DNA of 64,000 bases from Lepidodermella squamata (lineage: Eukaryota; Gastrotricha). Positions within the stretch are counted from its first letter, which is position 1. Every line of letters starts with the position of its first letter. Shown here piece after piece: positions 1-9,500 of this stretch. The position numbers were made by a program, and so were the translations under genes. The stretch spans positions 558,001 through 622,000 of the forward strand of contig JBLDXI010000029.1 in NCBI GenBank assembly GCA_047495785.1, read 5' to 3'. A model generated the notes under the pieces. It made no database searches, was not told the origin of the DNA, and saw nothing but the letters and a program-made list of their open reading frames with translations.

Positions 1-489
1 TGCCTGAAAAAACGATGATGTGATACTTGTTTGCCTCGGATAATCTGCAAAATTCGTAGAACGAGAAAGTATTACAGCTTTTAGTAACAATTTTTCACGC
101 TTACTATTTACATTGCAAGGAATGAGCAAAAATTTTGCCCATTTTTTTATCACTCAATACTGCGCTAATATATGACTTTTTTACTGGATCTCGAGAAGAA
201 CAACATGAACAGCCTTCTACAATCATTTTTCAATTAATATATCTATCAGCTACCGTGTGTTTTGTGCATATTATCTCTTTTGTTTTTCTCTCCTCACTTT
301 GCCATTATTATTATGAAAATATTCATCGATACGAAAATGCTGGAAGCTATAAGCCTCACTAGTGTTTTTGAACAAAAAATGCAGCGAATTTTCGAGCGAG
401 AAACAACGACGAATAAAATCAATCTTCAATGATGAAAAATTGCGTGATTTTTTCTAGAATATTGTTTTTGTCTTTTGGTTCGGGAATTA
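1..489. other. 5' flank, no gene seen
   Basis: A+T-rich sequence upstream of MRPL15. I see no conserved coding potential; the short open stretch at 135-362 has no recognisable motif. A splice-acceptor-like string (tttttctag) ends about 35 bp before the MRPL15 ATG and could be a trans-splice or 5'UTR acceptor. Confidence 0.5.
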
Positions 490-1892
490 ATGGCGTTACC
501 AGCTGGGTCGACGGTGGAAAAAGCGTTGCGGTTGTTGCGTGGACTGCCGCGCGTTGCCATGAATAATATCGCTGAGTTGCCGAATACGCCGCGGAAGCCG
601 AGACGCGGCCGCGGCCAGCACCACGGCTATGAGTATGGCTTCGAGCCGAAACACTGTCCGCGGCACCGCAATGAAATGCACCCGTTAGGCTTCGAAGGCG
701 GCTCCATTCCGTACTACATGCGCATGCCCAAGCAGCCGTACTACGCTGGACATCAGTAATTTTTTAGTTTTTTATTGTTCTAATACAGCGATCTCAATGC
801 AAACAATGAGAATGCGGCAAAATGCCATTTTAATGTATTTACGAAGAATTTAAGGCTCCGGCGCAAGATTTGACCATTTTTCAGTTCTCGTTTTCATTGG
901 AATTTCTGTTTTTCATTATCTCTTAGCGGCCAGTTTGCAATCATACTTGGGTCTGTAGAGACGATATCGAATACAATTATCGATGTTAAAAATCAGTGAT
1001 TTTTCCGATACCAAAAGTCTATGAAACGCGCATTTGGGATTCTACCAATTTGAGTGGACTAGTTTTAGCTGTGATTGAAATCTTAGGATCACATGTTTTA
1101 AATCTCGGTTTTCGGATTTTATTCATTAAATTCCGCGCCCAACAGTGGGTCTAAATTTATCTTGGAGTTCTATATCTTGGAATTGTTTCATGTTTTATCC
1201 ACTCATAGTGCAAAACAGCAATATCCGCCATTCACGCTGATGCAACTGCAACGAGCGTTGGATCTCGGCCGATTGGATCCGGCACAGCCGATTGACCTCA
1301 CAGCAATCTGCAACGCATTGGCGCTCCGTTTCGACATTCACGAGGAACGCCATGGTGGGATTATGCTCTCAGATGAGGTAAGTAAACAGGAAATAACTAG
1401 ATTCACTTGCATAAATACACGAATTTTCAGGGAGCCGACATTTTCGCCGCTAAGATCAACATCGAGGTGCAACGGGCGTCTGAATTGGCGATTGCGGCTA
1501 TTGAGCGCAATGGCGGGACCGTGACCACGCGGTATTTCGACCCGCTGGCGCTTGAAGCCGTCGTTGATCCCGCTGCGTTCTTCAAACGCGGCTCGCCGAT
1601 TCCCCGATGTGCACTTCCGCCAGCCAGCGAAATTCCGTACTACGCATCGGCGCGCAATCGCGGCTACCTGGCGAATCCTGCCGAAGTGGCTGAGGAACGG
1701 AAGATTCTGGCGCAGAAGTATGGCTACACGCTGCCGGATCTGGACCGAGATCCGGATGCGGCTATGCTGAAGCTGAAAAAAGACCCGCGGCAGATATTCT
1801 GGGGTCTGGAACCCGGTTGGGTGGTGAATCTTCGCGACCGGGCTGTTTACAAGCCGACGAATCCGGAACTGCTCAAATTCTACGCTGCTTGA
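490..1892 (+). CDS. MRPL15: mitochondrial ribosomal protein L15 (uL15m)
   Basis: Component of the large subunit of the mitochondrial ribosome. Three exons join in phase: 490-755, 1209-1377, 1431-1892, giving 298 aa, close to the roughly 296 aa of the human protein. The N-terminus has LLRGLPRVAMNN, followed by the basic RKPRRGRGQHHG stretch and LGFEGGSIPYYMR, as in the family. The middle exon gives LGRLDPAQPIDLT. The last exon has AKINIEVQRASELAIAAIE, then KKDPRQIFWGLEPGWVVN near the C-terminus. The ATG at 490 is preferred over an upstream TTG because MALPAGSTVEKAL aligns with the known start. The first intron is 453 bp and the second 53 bp. A polyadenylation signal AATAAA lies at 1942-1947. 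Identity is very secure; the exon 1/2 junction is set by phase and alignment. Confidence 0.95.
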
Positions 1893-2776
1893 TTACTTTA
1901 GTCTAGTCGAAACTGCTAGCGTTGTGCTTCAAGGTGCCATAAATAAAAAGCCTTAACAGTTTTTACTTTATTGCCAAATTGGCTTTTAAACTATTTGCAA
2001 CGCATTTTTCCACCGACAGACTACTTGTCTTCATCACTGACTGTTTCGTGTTTCCATACGAAGTGGTAATTGGTAGGAGTCAATGTCAGGAGAATTCCGG
2101 TTTGCTGGAAGAGGAGACGCAAAATGCAGGTCATGCCTCAATGCGGTTGATTTCACTAATTGATTCATTGACTGAAAATTGACTCCGTCGACGGCATCAA
2201 AACCCTTAAGCCTGGCCAAATTGCTTTGTCGTGTCGTAGCTATTAGATTTATAGCTCACATCGCTTTTTATCCTACTGTGTAAAAAGAAGTTGAGGGCAT
2301 AAATAAAGTACGAGACAAACATATTCGACTGTTTTTCCACTGCAAAGTCTCAGTGAAAGTGGATCAAAGTGGAGAATTGATTCGATAGATAGCGAATATA
2401 TTTCTGTTGAAGTGTTCCAAGAATTGTTTTGGCTTGCAGTTCTTTTTTTACTGATTAAACCTTTCCAACTGGGTTATCGCGGCCGTATGGGATGCCACGC
2501 TTTCTGGTCATCATATCAGCCTATGTTGATCGGACGATAGAACAATAGATGATTGAACAAAGCAAGTTTCTTGGTGGAAGAATATAACGTGTAACACTAG
2601 CTTAACGCACATTCACTTGAATAGGCACCGATTACCGTTGTCATGGCGCATCCACATTGCTGGATTGGTCATTGCGCAATTCAAGCTTTTGCGAGCTGCA
2701 GTGTTGCGCGTTACATGCACGTATAACCTACTCTTGCATTAAACTGTTTAGTTTGGTTCAGCACACTTTGCAAGAA
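1893..2776. other. intergenic, no gene seen
   Basis: MRPL15 3' end with AATAAA at 1942, then A+T-rich sequence up to the fucosyltransferase-like gene. Short open frames on both strands carry no recognisable motif. No RNA gene or repeat seen. Confidence 0.5.
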
Positions 2777-4198
2777 ATGTTAACAGCTTTAAGCCTTAAG
2801 CCTTTACTATTTTCAACATTTTTTGCTCATCTGCTCTTCGATTCTATTAACGATCGGGCAGGGGGAGCAGGGAATCTCGTAGCCCCACCCATTGACGAAG
2901 GTGAACAATGCCTGGACAGTCTACAAACGAATAACTGCTCCACAGCCAGATTCTGTCCTATAGCTCATGAAGTATCACCATTTGATTTACCTCGTTCCGG
3001 CATAGACCTTCGCAAGGCAGCACATGACGATGACCAAAATGCCATCACGGAACATATCAGATCTATTTACTTCGATAGAGTGCGGCGAAAATTGTTAACA
3101 AATTGCCGGGATCCAGACTACTGCAGACCTAAATTCATAGCATATTCCTGTGACAATGAAAAATTGGCGAAGACAACAGGCTTCAAGTCTTGCTGCGGCT
3201 TTGGGGACCGTCTGCGCGGAGTAGTTGCCACTTTCTATATGGCTCTGCTTACCGATACCATTTTCACGCTTGACTGGGTGCACCCGTTACCTCTACATCA
3301 GTTCTTCGCCGTTAACAATCAATTATATGGATTAGGAAGCCGTTCATCGCCGAGTTGCCTGCTTCAAGAAGGCAACGCGACCTTTTGGAATTTTGTACAG
3401 GATGAAGGTGCAGCAGAGTCTATTATTGCTGATGACACTAACTTACTAATAAATGAACTTTCATCGCCAAGTTCATCGCCTGGGGTCGCTATGACACTCA
3501 ACTCTTTAAAACCGATCGATAGCCTCTTTCAAAGAAAGAATATATTCGGAGCTATGATCGAAGCCTATGATTTATCTCATCTTACAAAAACGCAGTTGGT
3601 ATCCGCAGGACTCAGGATTGCTTTTGGTAGGCCTCAACCTCGTCTAACGTGGCTTGTTAACCAGCTATGGCGTGCAACAGTTGGTAAGGATCTGAAATCA
3701 GTCGGTCAAACTATCGGCCTTCACCTTCGTTACAACAATGCCGGTTGGTCTGAGAGAAAAAGAGTGCTAAAAAGTCAAACAATCTGCTTTGTTAACGAGG
3801 TAAAACGCCTGGTTTCACAGAAAAACCTAACAAATGCTGCTGTATTTATTGCTGGCGATAACATCGGAAACATCAAGATTGCCATGAAACTGCTGAAAAG
3901 GGATGGGATTAGCTCATATCGAGCTCCCGATTTCAGATCTAAGCACCTAGCTTTTGTTGGAACCACTGGTGAAAATGGACGATCTGACGAAAGAAAATGG
4001 CTTGAAGCAGCAGCAACTTTCAGGGACTGGTTAATGCTGACGAGAATGAACTATCTTGTAATCAGCCGATCATCATTTGCGGAGACGGCGGCTTTATTTT
4101 CACGTAAGCCAGCACGCAGGTTCAACCATCGATTTAACAATTCGTGTCATTTTGAGGACTACAGTTATAATATTTCATTTAATATGGAGGATGCGTAA
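2777..4198 (+). CDS. putative fucosyltransferase-superfamily enzyme (secretory pathway)
   Basis: A 473-aa protein on a single exon. The first ATG in frame, 2777, is followed by a hydrophobic segment (LSLKPLLFSTFFAHLLF) that would act as signal anchor, as in Golgi glycosyltransferases. A cysteine-containing region holds CCGFGDRLRGVVATFYMALL, the 'G.G.RLRG..(S/A)' block seen in GT-B fucosyltransferase-type enzymes. Further on is GLHLRYNNAGW, in the position of the HxR nucleotide-sugar motif, then FIAGDN. Near the C-terminus is DWLMLTRMNYLVISRSSFAE, the D..ml...d.lv.S.SSF.E motif of the superfamily. The protein is probably luminal and acts on glycans or glycoproteins; acceptor and linkage are unknown. 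AATAAA at 4366-4371 is a likely poly(A) signal. It could belong to a related GT family; the superfamily call is by motif only. Absence of introns in 1.4 kb differs from most neighbours. Confidence 0.55.
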   Translation: MLTALSLKPLLFSTFFAHLLFDSINDRAGGAGNLVAPPIDEGEQCLDSLQTNNCSTARFCPIAHEVSPFDLPRSGIDLRKAAHDDDQNAITEHIRSIYFDRVRRKLLTNCRDPDYCRPKFIAYSCDNEKLAKTTGFKSCCGFGDRLRGVVATFYMALLTDTIFTLDWVHPLPLHQFFAVNNQLYGLGSRSSPSCLLQEGNATFWNFVQDEGAAESIIADDTNLLINELSSPSSSPGVAMTLNSLKPIDSLFQRKNIFGAMIEAYDLSHLTKTQLVSAGLRIAFGRPQPRLTWLVNQLWRATVGKDLKSVGQTIGLHLRYNNAGWSERKRVLKSQTICFVNEVKRLVSQKNLTNAAVFIAGDNIGNIKIAMKLLKRDGISSYRAPDFRSKHLAFVGTTGENGRSDERKWLEAAATFRDWLMLTRMNYLVISRSSFAETAALFSRKPARRFNHRFNNSCHFEDYSYNISFNMEDA

Positions 4199-4519
4199 TT
4201 GTTGATTTACATGAAAGTACAAATGAAACTGAAATTTCCTCATTCAGTGACATATGTATATAAGTGAAAAATCGCCCGCTTTTTTACTTGGATGTTATTT
4301 TGAAGTTTGACAAAGGGCATCAACCGCAAGTTAACGATTTGGAATGACGCACAGACGATTAACCGAATAAAAAAACCGCATGTACGAGCTTCGATATCAT
4401 TATCAGTTTTATTATTATTTCACTTGACACGAAGTCACAACGGTGTCGACGGATTATGGTTATAATCTGTAAAAGGTTCAATCACCTCGTTAGTTAGCCC
4501 GACTTATCAGGCGATCGGA
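4199..4519. other. convergent 3' intergenic region
   Basis: Separates the 3' ends of the fucosyltransferase-like gene (+) and the zinc-finger gene (-). Contains AATAAA at 4366 for the plus-strand gene. Nothing else is seen. Confidence 0.5.
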
Positions 4520-5824
4520 TCATTGCATCGCCTCTGTTTCGCGCGACACTACATTCGACCTTCTTCGCGGAGAAACATCACAGTTTTCCTTGTGCTTCCA
4601 ATTGACCTTGGACCTACATATCTGCCGGTGGACAAAGGCGCGGTGCTCCGTGGCAAACTTACTCTTGCAACCATCACACTGAAAACCCCCAATGATTGCG
4701 TGTGCTTTGAGCCAATGGCGTTCCAATTTCTCAGCTGAGGAGAATCGTGTTGTGCATTGCGAACATGGAAATCCAAGATGCTGCGCGTGAAATCCCTTCA
4801 CATGGGCTTTCAGCGATGCATCATTTACGTAAGATTTCAGGCAACTTGCACATTGAAAGCGTGGTCGTTCAGGATCGCAATTCGGATTCTTATTTAAGTG
4901 AAGGGTATGAGCCGCCCTTGTGTTCAATAGCGATTTCCCGCAAAATTTACATTCTTGTCGAGAAATCTCGAAATGCTTTGAGCGGAGATGACCAAATCGC
5001 TTCATTCGAGTACTGCCTTTCCAATCACAATACTGGCACTGAAAAAGCTTATGCTCGACAGACATGTCATGTTTCATACGCTTGTGAAGCTGAAGTGTTG
5101 CCTCACTGGAATAACTTCTGCCACAAATGGAACAGCTCAAACACAAATCAGGGTGATAATTTCTGACATGTGCTTGTAGTCCTCCTTTGCGTCGGAACAG
5201 ATTCGCGCAAGTCGAGCAGCTGAAGGTGGCATTTAAATGGTGATATCCGGCCTTGTGTCTTGCGAGAAGATCCAATGACAAGAATCTGCGCGGGCATGCG
5301 TCACAGGGGTGCTCAAATATAACCCGGTGGCGTTTGCGGATATGCGCCTGCAAATTCTTCTCTTTCAGGAAACTTCTGTTGCACGACGAACATTTGTATT
5401 GCCTACAAGGCGCCAAATGGCTATGCACTGAATCCAAATGACGTTCAAGGCCCTGTTGAGACATGCACTTCCATTGGCACACATCACACTCATATATCAT
5501 TCCCTCAGGATGACATACGGAGAGATGATAACCCAAGCCATTTTTGCTTGCGTATCGCTTGTCACAAAATCCACAATTGATCTTAGCAGAATCTGGCGAA
5601 TGTTTCACACGAATGTGTAGGTCAAGCCCAGGATATGAGCCGAATTTTCTCTCACAATACCTACATGCGAATGCTCGAGCAATGAGATGTACTTTTTCAC
5701 GATGCTTCGTTAGACCAGGCATTTTAGAAAAGCTCGAAGGGCAATCTTCACAACTGTAGAGCTTCGGCATCGACGTTGAAGCGGCTGCTAATTTTAGCGA
5801 TGAGCCTGACTGCATGACTTTCAT
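4520..5824 (-). CDS. C2H2 zinc-finger protein, 13 fingers
   Basis: A 434-aa intronless reading frame beginning at the ATG at 5824 (MKVMQSGSSLKL). From about residue 25 to 410 it is almost entirely C2H2 fingers: I count 13 units with the C-x2-C-x12-H-x3/4-H layout. The tenth (CKFCGKSLLNTRAAHTLHLN...C) and the thirteenth (CDGCKSKFATEHRAFVHRQIC) end in Cys, so they are C2HC variants. Linkers are irregular and mostly not the TGEKP type. Some fingers (CQYCDWKGSTRMKRFGHL) resemble those of multi-finger chromatin or insulator-type factors. A basic C-terminal tail follows. Probably a nuclear DNA- or RNA-binding protein; the target cannot be read from the sequence and no orthologue is recognised. Confidence 0.85.
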   Translation of the reverse strand: MKVMQSGSSLKLAAASTSMPKLYSCEDCPSSFSKMPGLTKHREKVHLIARAFACRYCERKFGSYPGLDLHIRVKHSPDSAKINCGFCDKRYASKNGLGYHLSVCHPEGMIYECDVCQWKCMSQQGLERHLDSVHSHLAPCRQYKCSSCNRSFLKEKNLQAHIRKRHRVIFEHPCDACPRRFLSLDLLARHKAGYHHLNATFSCSTCANLFRRKGGLQAHVRNYHPDLCLSCSICGRSYSSEATLQLHKRMKHDMSVEHKLFQCQYCDWKGSTRMKRFGHLRSKHFEISRQECKFCGKSLLNTRAAHTLHLNKNPNCDPERPRFQCASCLKSYVNDASLKAHVKGFHAQHLGFPCSQCTTRFSSAEKLERHWLKAHAIIGGFQCDGCKSKFATEHRAFVHRQICRSKVNWKHKENCDVSPRRRSNVVSRETEAMQ

Positions 5825-6531
5825 GTATTTCTGTGTTATCGCGATTCGATGATTACCCTACTGATGAGTGAAGTTCCCAATCAAAAACATAACTAATGTC
5901 AGAAACATCTACAAATTTCACATTAAAATAGATCAGGGAAAAGGGCCGTTTTACCATTAACACAATGCGCTATGATACGATCGAAATCTCTATTGAGAAG
6001 ACAAACGGAACAGACCAAGTAATCATGCCTCATTTTCAGGCTATTTCTTAACCGGCGCGACAGGCGTGCGGAGACAGTGCACATATCTCCAAGCACTTTT
6101 ATGTCAATCTGCGGAATTCGCTGACGGATTGTAAACTAAGAAACTATGGCGGCTTCCCAAATACGGACTAATAAACTACGATACCTATTTGAAATCTGAA
6201 CAGAAAATATTTTTTGGAAATTGTCAAGTGTCTGAGATTTGATTGATTTGATTGATTAGTTTGCTTTATTTTCATCAGGTCGATCAGGATCCCAGTTCGG
6301 ACTCCTGTCCAAGTGACATGTGAAAAACAAGTGACTTAATTTGCAAATATATACACTCAAAAAACTCGATTTTTCAACAAACGCTTTACTGTTAAAACAC
6401 TTAGTTGTCTTCAAGTTATAACCAAATTTGAGAATCAGTCATTCAAGATCAGCAGGTTAGAATTGTGGTCAAAAGTAACATTTTAATAAGCAATCATTTG
6501 GCTACGAAAGTTCAGCAGTTGGCCATGAATG
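5825..6531. other. intergenic, no gene seen
   Basis: Between the start of the zinc-finger gene and the 3' end of ERCC6L, both on minus. A short imperfect repeat of gattgattt lies around 6240-6258. No open frame with recognisable content. Confidence 0.5.
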
Positions 6532-9500
6532 TTAAAAAGCAAACGATTCATCAGCATCGCCACGCGACAGAGAAATGCGGCTTTCGCTCTCGTCTACCGT
6601 AGTATCGCCGCCTCGATTTGCGGTCACGAAGCCAGTTTGGTCATCTTCATCCTCACCTTCTTCATCTTCCTCATTTTCAGTATCAGCCTCGTGTTCTTCT
6701 TCTTCCACCGGCTCGCTTTGCCCAGTTTCATCAACTACGCCATTGGCACCTTCAGTTGACACTGTCGAAGCGGTTTGGTCATTCTCATACTCTTCAGTCG
6801 ACTCATTGTCATCATCATCATCCAGCTCAATCACCGAATTTGGCACGATTTTCGTCGATTGGTTTCGGGAGTTGTCATTTTCGAGCGAACGCTCATGCGA
6901 ATTCCGCTTTATGCCATGCTTCTCCCTGATCCCGTTGCTGTTCGAAGCAGCCGAGTTGAGACTGCCGCTATCAATATTTCTCGAATTACGAATAGCGAGG
7001 GGTGAAATCGCAAAAACAGGCGCGAAACTCTTCTGCGGCGGACGTAGCGCGCCTGGGTTGAACGGAGTCGATGAGACAACAGGCAAAACGCCCAAAGCCG
7101 GCGTTCCAGAGCTGTTCGAGCTCGAATTCACGCTCAAGAAGTTGTTAGAACCCCTGTCAAATCGCTGCCGATTTCCAGCCTGCACCTCGTCGTCTTCCCC
7201 GTCAATGACGATAACGTTAGGAGATTTGCGATCCGGGACAATTTCCTGCACATCATCATCATCATCGTCATCTTCGATAACGATGCGACCTTTGCCTTTT
7301 TTCGGCCGAGCTTGGATGATGGATTCGTTGTTTGTGTTATTAGACGAGATCGGTCGGGCGAGAGATTCACGCTGAGCAGTCGAATTACGAGCTGACACGT
7401 CCATCTGCTGAGCTTCTTCTTCATCTTCTTCAAATATACCAGAAATCGTCAAAGCTAAGATTAAAAAGGCGAAAATACTAACCAGCCGGCTCTTCCTCCG
7501 ATTCGAGCTCGATGACTTCGTGAACAGGCTGGTCGTCACTCATTGGCTGCGAAGCTGTTCGAGATGTCGCGCCACTCCGACCATCATCAGCCTGATCCGC
7601 CTGGTGATCAGCTTCCTGAACCTCATCGCCATCACCATTTCCATCCTCCTCTTCCTGATCGTCCTCATCGTCAAAGTAACGATTCCGTTGTGCAGCGGCT
7701 AGATTACCGCGATTCGGTTGAATGAGGCTCTGGTCCAATGACGCAGTTTCAGTTGCATCGCCCGCGTCCTCGTCTTCATCGCTTTCCAGCACGATGACTT
7801 CGTTCTTATTCGAAGCTGCGTTCAACTCGGCATCGCTGAAACTTCGATGCAGCGTTTGCGTGAAGCTTTTCTCCTTCTGGCCACGGCCAAGCAGCTTCGG
7901 TGGTGTGAATTCAGTTTGACCAGCTTTCACCAAACCTAAAAAATGAAAAAACTAGATAAACCTTGAAGTTTAGGAAAAGTCGCATACCTTTTTTCTGCAA
8001 GTATAACGGCAATTCAGAGGGCAACTGCATCATATACTCGTACTTCGACGGCGGCACTGGCGGCGGCGGCTGAGAGGGTTTTGCGATAGACGGCAGTTGA
8101 GACGCGCCAAAACCACGCGGATACAGCCCGGCAGCCGGATCGACCTGCTTCTCCGCCATCGGTTGTCGATTTCGGGCTGGCAAGTCCACAACCGACCCAG
8201 GGTTACGGCTCTCCTCCTCAATCGCTCGTTTCGCCCTTTCGACCAACGCTTTGGTGTTTTCATCTTTCTCCAACACCTCATCTTCCGGCTTCGTGAACAG
8301 CAGGTCATGGTCAGAAATTCCGACAACGCCGCTGATGCCATTGATGAAATCGATATGCTGATCCAGATCTTCGTCACTGACACGTTGAAGCGCGTGCATT
8401 CGCTCAAGTTGAGCCTGGGTATCGGACGATTTCGTATCGCTGAGTTTGAACAACTCACGCAGGTCTTGGTGCGTGAAATACCGCATCGGATCGTCGGAGT
8501 TATTCGACGACAGGGAGCCCATGCTAGAATGCGCGACTTGTTTGAAAATCGACACTTTGAACACCTGGCGTCTGTAGATTTTCTCCTCTACCGTTCCAGC
8601 GGTGATCAGCCGGTAGACGACGACATTTCGCTTCTGGCCAACACGATAGACACGATCGACAGCTTGCGAGTCAACCGCAGGGTTCCATGCTAATAAATTT
8701 GAAGTTGAAATGTAAATCAGGCTTGGAATTTTGAGGACACTTTAACAATGAAATAAGCCCGCAAAATACTTTTGCAGAGTTTACATTTGCTCTTGCACCA
8801 CTGAGATCCACCGAAGCTGTAACAGTTCAGCAAAGGTGGATTAGATCGAGTGCAACCTTAACCAGTGCGTACGAGGAGCCGAGTTAAATGCTAGGGCCCT
8901 AAAGCGACGGTTCCACATTCATAGAGTAAAGGTGGACTGGGCGCAAAATGCCAAGTCGAATTTGGTAACAAAATCTGTGCCACGCGCGATGATTTCAAAG
9001 TTCTCTGTTCATCCTTACTGATACTATTGTGACATTGGTCGCAATGTCACATCTTCAAAGGGTCACTTGAACGACCTACCTGCCTCAAAGGTGGCTATCC
9101 ATTTCAAGCATAGTGGATCAAAAAACTGTGAAGAATTTTATCGATTCCAGTGAGGTCACTGTGTTGTAATGTGACGTTGACTGTGCATAGTATTTAGTCT
9201 TCTTCAGACAAAGCACAAAGCAACTCTTGAGCTCTTTCCTAGTTGATCCTAGTTGATCAACTTGGAAAGAGCTCAAGAGTTGCTGGAAAATGAAACTCTG
9301 GCTAAGTTGAACACCGATGTGATGCATCCTGAGGACAATCCTCTGTTTGGAAAACGGCGTGAAACATTAGACCATGGCGATGTCGGCAATACGCGTAAGC
9401 TGCAGCGGCGCCAAGATAAAATCGTCTACGATGTTTATGACCCAATCTCCGTGGCTAAAGTGGTTCGAGAATCGCCCAATGAATTCATTTTTTATCGGCC

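Noticed and set aside
4747-5166. Plus-strand open frame opposite the zinc-finger gene
   Set aside because: Antisense of C2H2 codons; no independent features.
6575-7375. Long plus-strand open frame rich in Ser, opposite ERCC6L
   Set aside because: It is the antisense of the acidic Asp/Glu tail of ERCC6L; the Ser runs are the reverse of acidic codons, and no domain is seen.
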